Source of the DNA: Actinomycetota bacterium
Lineage (GTDB): Bacteria; Actinomycetota; Humimicrobiia; Humimicrobiales; Humimicrobiaceae
Length of the DNA stretch: 64,000 nt
Direction: 5' to 3'
Assembly: GCA_028717265.1 (NCBI GenBank)
Contig: JAQUOE010000004.1
Coordinates: forward strand, 1 to 64,000
Positions 18,047-26,220 of the stretch are shown here, in pieces. Positions within the stretch are counted from its first letter, which is position 1, and each line of letters opens with the position of its first letter. A program made the translations under genes and the position numbers. The notes beneath the pieces are model-generated. The model worked only from the letters and a program-made list of their open reading frames with translations, had not been told where the DNA came from and ran no database searches.

Positions 18047-19816
18047 ATGGGAAATACTATAACAATTATTGTAAATAATAAACCCTACCCGGTTGAAGAT
18101 GGACAAACGATAATGCAGGCTCTCGACAAAATAGGGTTTCATTTGCCACGGTTGTGCTATCATCCTAAACTTTCAGTGGAAGGCGCATGCAGGATGTGTA
18201 TTGTCGAGGTTGAAGGTTCTAATAATTATGTGACAAGTTGTACCGCCAAGGTTGCCGAAGGTATGAAAATAAGTACGAATACTGCCGAATTAAGAAAGGC
18301 AAGAAGAGATATACTGGAGCTACTTCTGGACAGTCATCCGGTTGACTGCAATACCTGCGAGAGGAACGGAAACTGCGAGCTTCAGGATTTAGCCCGTTCA
18401 ATAGGTGTAAAAATCAGACAATTCGAAGGAGAAAAAAAACAATATGAAATTGACCTTTCTTCACCCGCTATTACAAGGGACCCTAACAAATGTATCTTAT
18501 GCGGTAGATGTATCAGAATGTGCAGTGAAATACAGGGAGTCAATGCAATAGATTTTACAAATAGAGGTTTTGACAGCACAGTGGTTACTGCTTTTAATTC
18601 GCCTATAAATTCTTCCGTGTGCATAAATTGTGGGCAGTGTATAAATGTATGTCCCACTGCAGCATTATCCGAAAAGTATTATACGGTGGAGTTGTTCAGG
18701 GAACTATCGGACAGTAAAAAAATAAAAATAGTTCAGATTGCTCCGGCTGTAAGGGCAGCAATAGGCGAAGCTTTCGGAATGGAGCCGGGGACTAATATGG
18801 AAAAGCAAACAGTCGCCACACTCAGAAAGCTTGGATTTGATAAGGTATTTGATACACAATTCAGTGCAGATTTAACCATTATGGAAGAAGGTTACGAATT
18901 CCTGAACAGGCTTACCAATAACGGGATTTTACCTATGATAACATCATGCTCGCCGGCATGGATAAAATATGCAGAACAGTTTCATGATGAGATATTACCA
19001 AATATATCAACCTGTAAATCGCCAATGAGTATGATGAGTTCGATACTCAAGACATATTATGCCAAAAAAATCGGAGCCGATCCCTTAAATATTCTGAGTG
19101 TTGCAGTAATGCCATGTGTTGCAAAAAAATATGAGGCGCAGAGAGAAGAATTAAAGATCGATGGTATCGGATTGACAGATATTGTTATAACCACAAGAGA
19201 GTTGGCGTGGATGATCAAATCTGCCGGTATAGATTTGGTTAGCACAAAGGGTGAAGAATTTGACAATATATTCGGATTTTCAAGCGGTGCCGCTACAATA
19301 TTTGGCGTAACCGGTGGTGTTATGGAGGCTGCGCTCAGAAGTGCATATGAGCTATATGTAGGAGAAACTGTAGTAGATATAGAGTTTAATGAATTAAGAG
19401 GTTTTAAAGGAATTAAAGAAGCGGAAATAAAAATGGGCGATAAAAATATCAGAGTAGCTGTTGCCCATGGTATTGGTAATGCTAATGCTATCCTGGAAAT
19501 AGTCAAGGAAGACCCTTCCAGATACCAATTCATAGAAATAATGTCATGTCCAGGAGGATGCATTAATGGAGGGGGCCAGCCTTACGCAGGTTCAGAATAC
19601 ATCGCTCTTAATGAAAATCTTCTGGAAAAAAGAGCAAGCGTACTTTATCAGATTGACAGATCCAAAACAATCAGAAGAAGTCATGAAAATCCGGAGATAC
19701 AAAGGTTATACAAAGAATATCTTGAAAGACCCAATGGACCGAAATCTCATAAAATATTGCATACCCGTTATGCTAAAAAGTCTCCACGGGGCGTAGTTTA
19801 TAACGGAAAAATGTAA
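18047..19816 (+). CDS. hydA: [FeFe] hydrogenase catalytic subunit (HydA, group A)
   Basis: H-cluster L1 TSCSPAWIKYAE, L2 MPCVAKKYEAQRE, L3 EIMSCPGGCINGGGQP; N-terminal 2Fe-2S, HPVDCNTCERNGNCELQ, two 4Fe-4S motifs. Confidence 0.96.
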   Translation: MGNTITIIVNNKPYPVEDGQTIMQALDKIGFHLPRLCYHPKLSVEGACRMCIVEVEGSNNYVTSCTAKVAEGMKISTNTAELRKARRDILELLLDSHPVDCNTCERNGNCELQDLARSIGVKIRQFEGEKKQYEIDLSSPAITRDPNKCILCGRCIRMCSEIQGVNAIDFTNRGFDSTVVTAFNSPINSSVCINCGQCINVCPTAALSEKYYTVELFRELSDSKKIKIVQIAPAVRAAIGEAFGMEPGTNMEKQTVATLRKLGFDKVFDTQFSADLTIMEEGYEFLNRLTNNGILPMITSCSPAWIKYAEQFHDEILPNISTCKSPMSMMSSILKTYYAKKIGADPLNILSVAVMPCVAKKYEAQREELKIDGIGLTDIVITTRELAWMIKSAGIDLVSTKGEEFDNIFGFSSGAATIFGVTGGVMEAALRSAYELYVGETVVDIEFNELRGFKGIKEAEIKMGDKNIRVAVAHGIGNANAILEIVKEDPSRYQFIEIMSCPGGCINGGGQPYAGSEYIALNENLLEKRASVLYQIDRSKTIRRSHENPEIQRLYKEYLERPNGPKSHKILHTRYAKKSPRGVVYNGKM

Positions 19817-19852
19817 CGCTATATTAAATTTTTTTGATATTAAGGAGATAAG

Positions 19853-20383
19853 ATGAATAACAATCTGAAAATAAGGGAAGATATAGACGACAGAAAAGAA
19901 AAATTAGTGAAGTTCATTGATGAAAAACGCGGAAAGGGTTACAATAAATCAGCGTTGATGTCTGTTCTTCATAAGGCGCAGGAAATTTACGGTTTTATAA
20001 GCACAGAAGTTATTGAAGAAATAAGTATGTGTCTGGGTATTCCGACTGCCAGTATATGGGGTGTAGTGACTTTTTACCACTTTTTTACAACAAAACCGAG
20101 AGGTAAATATATCATTTCTGTTTGTCTTGGCACAGCGTGTTACGTCAGGGGTTCGAAAAGGATACTTAACAAATTAAAAGAAGTACTGGGCATAGGATTA
20201 AACGAAACCACCAAAGATAGGCTTTTTACTCTTGAAGCTAAATATTGTCTGGGGTGTTGCGGACTTTCACCGGTAATGATGATAAATGATGAAGTATACG
20301 AAAAATTAACTACAAAAAAAGTAGTTGAAATAATTAAGAATTTAAAAGCCGAAAGTGAAGTTCATTATAGCGAAATAAATTAG
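19853..20383 (+). CDS. hydC: NuoE-like [2Fe-2S] subunit (HydC)
   Basis: SVCLGTACYVRGS and EAKYCLGCCGLSPVMMIND four-Cys thioredoxin-like ferredoxin motif. Confidence 0.93.
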   Translation: MNNNLKIREDIDDRKEKLVKFIDEKRGKGYNKSALMSVLHKAQEIYGFISTEVIEEISMCLGIPTASIWGVVTFYHFFTTKPRGKYIISVCLGTACYVRGSKRILNKLKEVLGIGLNETTKDRLFTLEAKYCLGCCGLSPVMMINDEVYEKLTTKKVVEIIKNLKAESEVHYSEIN

Positions 20384-20463
20384 TGCAAAAATATTATTTT
20401 AGCAATTGGCAGATTAGGGAATTTTGCATTTTTAAAAAAGAAGGATTTTGGAGGCAAACAAAA

Positions 20464-20850
20464 ATGAATGGAAAAAAGATTTTAATCATTGATGATGACC
20501 CGGATTTTGTAGAATCTGTAGAAAGAATTCTGGAAGCGAGAGGATACAGCGTAGACACTGCTATCAATGGAACAGAAGGTGTAAAAAAAGCAAAAGAAAT
20601 AACACCGGATCTCATTCTGCTTGATGTCATGATGACAAGAAAAACCGAAGGTTTCGAATTAAGCAGAGAATTACCAAAAGATAAAGATCTGAAATCAATA
20701 CCGGTAATCATAATAACAGGTATAAGAGAAAAAATGAATCTTCCCTTTGGATTTGAACCCGATGAAACCTGGCTTCCGGTTAAAGCGGTGCTCGAAAAAA
20801 CAGTAAAACCGGACCAATTGCTGGGAAAAATAGAGGAATTCATAAAATAA
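20464..20850 (+). CDS. Stand-alone response regulator receiver domain protein
   Basis: ILIIDDDPDF, LILLDVMM, ITG, EKTVKP. ORF opens at 20383 but GGAGG precedes ATG 20464. Confidence 0.88.
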   Translation: MNGKKILIIDDDPDFVESVERILEARGYSVDTAINGTEGVKKAKEITPDLILLDVMMTRKTEGFELSRELPKDKDLKSIPVIIITGIREKMNLPFGFEPDETWLPVKAVLEKTVKPDQLLGKIEEFIK

Positions 20851-21039
20851 TCCTGAATTTAAGAATATATTTTCATGTTTAAGAACGTATGTTGTACAGA
20901 AAAACACAGTACGATTATATATCAATAAGATTATTATATTTGCATATCTTGCTCCGGGAGTTTCGTAAAATATAGAATTTAAAAAGAAATTATCTATTTT
21001 TAAATTCAATGATATTAAGAGTATTTAATATTATAAAAC

Positions 21040-21522
21040 ATGGTTCATAAAAATAATATCGTAAGAACTGGTGTGAAAATTGTCGGTTTCGGAAATAAAT
21101 TCAGATCTGACGACGGAATAGGTATCAGAATAATAAAAGAACTGGAAAAATTAGAGTTTTTTAAAGACATAGAGATAATCGATGGGGGGACTTCCGGAAC
21201 AGATCTTATTTTTTGGATAAAAGAATACGGGAAAATAATAATAATAGATGCTGTAGATACCGGAGGGAAAATCGGAGACGTTGTAAACATAAAGGTTGAC
21301 GATATCGAAGAATTTGTAAAAAAGGATTGCAGAAGTCTTTCTCTTCATGACCTTAATCTCGGGGATATATTAAAACTTATAAAAGCGCTGGGGATAAAGA
21401 CCGATATATCAATAATAGGCATTAAACCGAAAAATATAGATTTTGGTGACAGGCTGTCTCCTGAAATAGAAAAAAAAATTCCTGTGATTATATCGGAGAT
21501 TAAAAAAGAGACTTGCAGGTAG
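21040..21522 (+). CDS. Hydrogenase maturation protease (HycI/HyaD family)
   Basis: VGFGNKFRSDDGIGIRIIKEL, DGGTSGTDLI, IIDAVDTGG, SLHDLNLGDIL. Confidence 0.92.
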   Translation: MVHKNNIVRTGVKIVGFGNKFRSDDGIGIRIIKELEKLEFFKDIEIIDGGTSGTDLIFWIKEYGKIIIIDAVDTGGKIGDVVNIKVDDIEEFVKKDCRSLSLHDLNLGDILKLIKALGIKTDISIIGIKPKNIDFGDRLSPEIEKKIPVIISEIKKETCR

Positions 21523-21571
21523 TCCGATAATGAATTATAAAAAATTCCTTTCAGGGATCAACATATTTATA

Positions 21572-21600
21572 TTGTAACAATTGACGCATATCGTTATAAT
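21572..21600 (+). promoter_or_regulatory. Candidate promoter for the small ORF at 21640
   Basis: TTGTAA - 17 nt - TATAAT; the -35 lies in the palindrome ATTGTAACAAT. Confidence 0.4.
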
Positions 21601-21639
21601 ATGAATAAAAAATCTAGCAGTTTTTTAAGGAGGATCAGC

Positions 21640-21903
21640 ATGTTCAAAGAAATCGAAGATTTTAGAGTGACCTGTGAAAACATAATCAAAAAATCCGATA
21701 ATATAAAAAATCTGGCAAAAGATATGGTAAATCTTATAGACGAAATAAAAACCGGAATAAAGCAGGAAGATGCCGTAGAAATGACACTTTCGGTAAGAAA
21801 AGAACTGGCAAATATATTTATTTTAAACTCCAATATAGAAGATAACTTTAAAATACTTCAAAAAATCTTTCATTCAATAAAAAATCTGAATAGTACCCTA
21901 TAA
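21640..21903 (+). CDS. Small hypothetical helical protein
   Basis: AAGGAGG six nt upstream of ATG 21640; 87-aa product with no recognised family. Confidence 0.55.
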   Translation: MFKEIEDFRVTCENIIKKSDNIKNLAKDMVNLIDEIKTGIKQEDAVEMTLSVRKELANIFILNSNIEDNFKILQKIFHSIKNLNSTL

Positions 21904-22048
21904 AAATTTTTTTAATTGCCAGGAATCTTTCTTTAAAAAAAATCTTTTATAACTCTAATATCATTCATATACAGAATAATATTATTACTGGGACAAAAAA
22001 TGTCAAAGTATTATAATTTAAGATTATTCATAGATAAAGAAATAAATT

Positions 22049-23824
22049 ATGGGAAAGACCAGATTTAAATATTTTAATGAAGATGCTTTGGAACTGTTCA
22101 CGATAATTATAGTAATAGCAGGAATCCTTCTCGGATTCAAGGTCAATTATCTTTTTTTTATCATGCCGGCCGCTGCCATTATTCTTATTGTATTTTATAT
22201 AAGAATTATAAGAATCAAGACGATCAAAAAGCAAAAAGAAAAAATTAGAGATTTTTGGGGCAAAAAATATATTCAGGATAGATCATTTCCGGATATAATA
22301 AAATTTTTTTTATTTATTAAAGAATCAAAAAATAATCGTATATATACGATAGATGATACCACCTGGAATGATCTTGATATGGACATTGTATTCAAAGAGG
22401 TTGATCACACAGTTTCAATCACAGGTTCTCAATATTTATATTATCTTTTAAGGACACCTGTTTTTAATGATAAATTGTTATCTGAAAGAGCGCATATAAT
22501 AAATAAATTATTGAAAAATAAAAAGACCTCTCAAATACTCCAGTATAATTTACAGAATATTGGTGAGGCAACAGATGTTTCTTTCAAATTTTTAAGGAAG
22601 GGGTTGGAAGCTAATAGGAAATTATTAATAATATACAGAATATTAGGTTATATTATTCTTCCCGAAATAATAATAATTTTCTTTTATCCGTTGATGGGAA
22701 TTATCATTCTTACCATATCATTATTTATAAATATAATTATCCATACTTTTAATAAATACAGAATATTTGAAGAGATTTCGGAATTTAAATATTTTAGCAG
22801 ACTGATTAATTGTGCCAGAGAAATAGTAAAAGTAGATACCGAAGATATAGAAATAAATAAAGAAGAAATAGAGTGTTTAATCCAAAAATTAAAAAAAATA
22901 TCAAGAAATCTTTCATTTATAAATTTTGGTACGGGAATTACAAAAACTGAAATAGAAACATTCGCGGAAATCTTAAGTGCATTGTTTTTGATAGAACCTA
23001 TAATTTTTTACAATACAATAAATCTCATAAATAAATATAAAAATGAATTAGTAGAATTGCACACTCTGATAGGGAGAATCGATGCATTAATAGCAATAGC
23101 CTCTTATAAAAAAAGCCTGGACTATTATTCAGAACCGGTCTTAGAATTTGATAGCAACCATAAGAAACTGAGATATTATATAGAAACGAAAAATATTTAT
23201 CATCCTTTGCTTAAAGAGCCCGTATCTAATTCTTTTAAATTGAAAAAAGGAGGAGCGATCATAACTGGCTCCAATGCTTCAGGAAAATCCACTTTTCTAA
23301 AAACGGTAGGTGTAAATACAATTTTTGCTCAGAGTGTATTTTTTACATTTTCTGAATTTTATCGTTCCAGTTATCATAAAATTTTTACTTCAATTGGAAC
23401 CACGGATAATCTTATTGAAGGTGAAAGCTATTTTATGGTTGAGGCCAGGTTATTGAAAAGAATCATAGAGGAAGAAGATAAAAATATTCCTGTATTATGT
23501 ATATTGGATGAGATATTCAGGGGTACAAATACTATTGAGAGGATAAGCGCAGGAATTGAAGTTTTAAAATATTTTACAGGTAGAAATTTCTGTGTCATTG
23601 CTGCTACGCACGATTTAGAATTGGCAAATTTTTCAAAAGATTTTTGTGAAAATTATCATTTTAGAGAAGAAATAATTGGAAGAGATATCATATTTAGTTA
23701 TGTGCTTCATAATGGAGTTTGCAAGACAAAAAATGCATTAAAAATATTAAAGAATATGGGATATCCCGAAGAAATTTATAAGGGCGCAATTAATTTTGGG
23801 AAAGTTGATAATCAAAAATATTAA
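22049..23824 (+). CDS. Membrane-anchored MutS-family ATPase
   Basis: MutS-V Walker A ITGSNASGKSTFLKTVGVNTIFAQ, LDEIFRGTNTIERISAG, AATHDLELA; two hydrophobic regions, each long enough for two TM helices. Confidence 0.88.
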   Translation: MGKTRFKYFNEDALELFTIIIVIAGILLGFKVNYLFFIMPAAAIILIVFYIRIIRIKTIKKQKEKIRDFWGKKYIQDRSFPDIIKFFLFIKESKNNRIYTIDDTTWNDLDMDIVFKEVDHTVSITGSQYLYYLLRTPVFNDKLLSERAHIINKLLKNKKTSQILQYNLQNIGEATDVSFKFLRKGLEANRKLLIIYRILGYIILPEIIIIFFYPLMGIIILTISLFINIIIHTFNKYRIFEEISEFKYFSRLINCAREIVKVDTEDIEINKEEIECLIQKLKKISRNLSFINFGTGITKTEIETFAEILSALFLIEPIIFYNTINLINKYKNELVELHTLIGRIDALIAIASYKKSLDYYSEPVLEFDSNHKKLRYYIETKNIYHPLLKEPVSNSFKLKKGGAIITGSNASGKSTFLKTVGVNTIFAQSVFFTFSEFYRSSYHKIFTSIGTTDNLIEGESYFMVEARLLKRIIEEEDKNIPVLCILDEIFRGTNTIERISAGIEVLKYFTGRNFCVIAATHDLELANFSKDFCENYHFREEIIGRDIIFSYVLHNGVCKTKNALKILKNMGYPEEIYKGAINFGKVDNQKY

Positions 23825-23825
23825 T

Positions 23826-24911
23826 CTAACATATCCTCGGAAGCTGTTCGCAGTATTGCAGGTCAAGCGTTCTTATGGTACCCAATCTGGTAATTAAAAT
23901 GACATTACCTTTATCACTTTTTTTACCGGTATCGCTCTTTTCATATTTTTCAGTTACTTCTCCTATGATCCGGCTGTCTTTTCCATATTCATTCTTTTTC
24001 ATAGCAAGAAGCACTCTATCGGTATCCTTATTATCAACAAAAACAACCATCTTCCCCTCGTTAGCGATGTAAAGTGGATCCAATCCGAGAAACTGGCAGA
24101 TTCCAAGTACTTCTTTTTTGATTGGAATTTCATTCTCATATATATTGATACTGTGTCCGGATGCTCCGGACATTTCGAACAGTATCGATGCGAGTCCTCC
24201 TCTTGTGACATCTCTCAGGGCATGGATTTTTTTTGATACCGAAAGCATATCAGTGACAAGTGAGGAAAGGGGAGCACAGTCGCTTTTAATGCTGCTTTTG
24301 AAGTTAAATTCTTTTCTGCTGCCGAGAATTGCGATCCCATGTTCGGCAATTCCTCCGTTAATCAATATTTTATCTCCTGCTTTGATTCTGCGGGGAGAAA
24401 GTTCTATATTTTTATTGATGATTCCTATACCCGATGTATTTATAAAAATTTTATCTGCACTTCCTTTTCCCACAACCTTGGTATCACCGGTAACTATTCT
24501 CAGTTCATTATCATTTATTGTATTTTTTATTGAAGAAAGTATCTTTTTAAAATCCGGGACCGTAAAACCTTCTTCAATGATAAAAGAGAGACTAAGGGCA
24601 GTAGGAACACATCCGGTGGTTACAAGATCATTTATGGTGCCACATATGCTTAATTTACCAATATCGCCACCCGGAAAAAATATAGGGTCCACAACAAAAC
24701 TGTCAGTAGTATAGGCAATCTTATGGCCACTGCAGCTGATTACCGCACTATCCTCAAGTTTATTTAAGACCTCATTTCCGAAGTACCCGAGAAGAAGGTT
24801 GGTTATGAGTTCTCCGGTCTTTATCCCGCCATCGCCATGTGAGAGCTGGATGATTTTATCATCGAATCTTTTATTTATCTTTTTATTCTGGCTGTTTTTA
24901 TATATTGTCAT
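23826..24911 (-). CDS. hypE: Hydrogenase maturation protein HypE
   Basis: QLSHGDGGIKTGELI, DVTRGGLASIL, C-terminal PRIC. Confidence 0.96.
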   Translation of the reverse strand: MTIYKNSQNKKINKRFDDKIIQLSHGDGGIKTGELITNLLLGYFGNEVLNKLEDSAVISCSGHKIAYTTDSFVVDPIFFPGGDIGKLSICGTINDLVTTGCVPTALSLSFIIEEGFTVPDFKKILSSIKNTINDNELRIVTGDTKVVGKGSADKIFINTSGIGIINKNIELSPRRIKAGDKILINGGIAEHGIAILGSRKEFNFKSSIKSDCAPLSSLVTDMLSVSKKIHALRDVTRGGLASILFEMSGASGHSINIYENEIPIKKEVLGICQFLGLDPLYIANEGKMVVFVDNKDTDRVLLAMKKNEYGKDSRIIGEVTEKYEKSDTGKKSDKGNVILITRLGTIRTLDLQYCEQLPRIC

Positions 24912-24926
24912 ATGAATTTTTAAATG

Positions 24927-26009
24927 TCAGATTTTGATATTTTTTAATTCTCTTTCATATTTATAATAAGCCGCACACGATCCTTCGCTTGATACCATAC
25001 ATGGCCCCACAGGACTCTCAGGTCTGCAGGTTTTTGAGAATAACCTGCATTCAAAAGGTTTCTTTATCCCCTTAAGGACATTTCCGCACTCACAGCCTGC
25101 CGGTTCCGCGGATTTAATTTTTTTTACGGGGAACCGGATCCTGGCATCGAATCCTGAAAATTTTTCTTTTAATTTTAAACCGCTTCCGGGAATACTTCCC
25201 AGTCCTCTCCATGTCGAATCGGATTTATCGAATATTTCATAAATAAGTTTTACTGCTGAAGGATTTCCTTCTTCCCTTACGACTCTTTTATATTGAATTT
25301 CTATTTCAGGAGTTTCTTTTTTGATCTGTTCCAGTATCATTACCAGGGACTGAAGTATGTCCTCCGGTTCAAAACCGCTTATTACGCAGGGTATTTTATA
25401 TCTATCGGCTAAAAATCTATAGGGCTCGCTTCCAATGATAGCGGAGACGTGTCCGGGGCAAAGAAAGGCATTTATTTTAATTTCTTTATCGTTAGCCAAT
25501 AGCTCGAGTGCTTCGGGTATAAGTTTATGGGTATTGAAAATATAAAAATTGTTTATTTTTTCAAGATATGCCCTTTTTACAATTACCGCCGTAAGCGGTA
25601 TAGTGGTCTCAAATCCGATTGCCAAAAATATAACTTTTCTGTCAGGATTTTCTCTTGCATAATCAAGAGCATCCAGCGGCGAATAACATATATTTATATC
25701 TCTGCCTTCCGCTTTTTTTAAATAAAGGCTGGACTCCGTTCCCGGCACCCTCAGCATGTCTCCAAAAGTAAAGAGAGAGACTTCATATTGTTTAGTTATT
25801 TCCAGTATCAGGTCTATATCCACGGCAGGGGTGACACAGACGGGACATCCCGGTCCGCTTATGAGATTTATGGTTTCAGGGATGAGTTGTCTGAGTCCAT
25901 ATCTGGATATGGCCATGGTATGGGTCCCGCAGACTTCCATAATATTTATCCTTCGTCCGAGTTTATTACCTGTTAAGGATAAGGTCAACTCTTCAATGCT
26001 GCTTTTCAT
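24927..26009 (-). CDS. hypD: Hydrogenase maturation protein HypD
   Basis: IMEVCGTHTMAISRYGLRQLIP, GPGCPVCVTP, C-terminal Cys motifs. ORF opens at 26084; ATG 26009 gives a canonical HypD N-terminus. Confidence 0.95.
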   Translation of the reverse strand: MKSSIEELTLSLTGNKLGRRINIMEVCGTHTMAISRYGLRQLIPETINLISGPGCPVCVTPAVDIDLILEITKQYEVSLFTFGDMLRVPGTESSLYLKKAEGRDINICYSPLDALDYARENPDRKVIFLAIGFETTIPLTAVIVKRAYLEKINNFYIFNTHKLIPEALELLANDKEIKINAFLCPGHVSAIIGSEPYRFLADRYKIPCVISGFEPEDILQSLVMILEQIKKETPEIEIQYKRVVREEGNPSAVKLIYEIFDKSDSTWRGLGSIPGSGLKLKEKFSGFDARIRFPVKKIKSAEPAGCECGNVLKGIKKPFECRLFSKTCRPESPVGPCMVSSEGSCAAYYKYERELKNIKI

Positions 26010-26217
26010 CCAGATATTCCTTCCAATAATTTTGTATTGATACTGCATCTTCTTTCTCAATGATCTGTATTGCAAATCCGGCATGGATTATAACAAAATC
26101 TCCAATTCTGACTGCCGGGACCAGAGAGATGTCGATTTCTTTTTTTACTCCAAGGGTCTCTGCCATAGCTGTTCTTTTATTTATCTTAATTATCTTTGCC
26201 GGTATCGCCAGGCACAT
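25993..26217 (-). CDS. hypC: Hydrogenase maturation chaperone HypC
   Basis: MCLAIPAKIIKI N-terminus and GDFVIIHAGFAIQIIEKEDA. Confidence 0.95.
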   Translation of the reverse strand: MCLAIPAKIIKINKRTAMAETLGVKKEIDISLVPAVRIGDFVIIHAGFAIQIIEKEDAVSIQNYWKEYLDEKQH

Positions 26218-26220
26218 GGT

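Noticed and set aside
24118-24714. 198-aa ORF antisense to hypE
   Set aside because: Entirely within the conserved hypE gene on the opposite strand; low-complexity composition typical of shadow ORFs.
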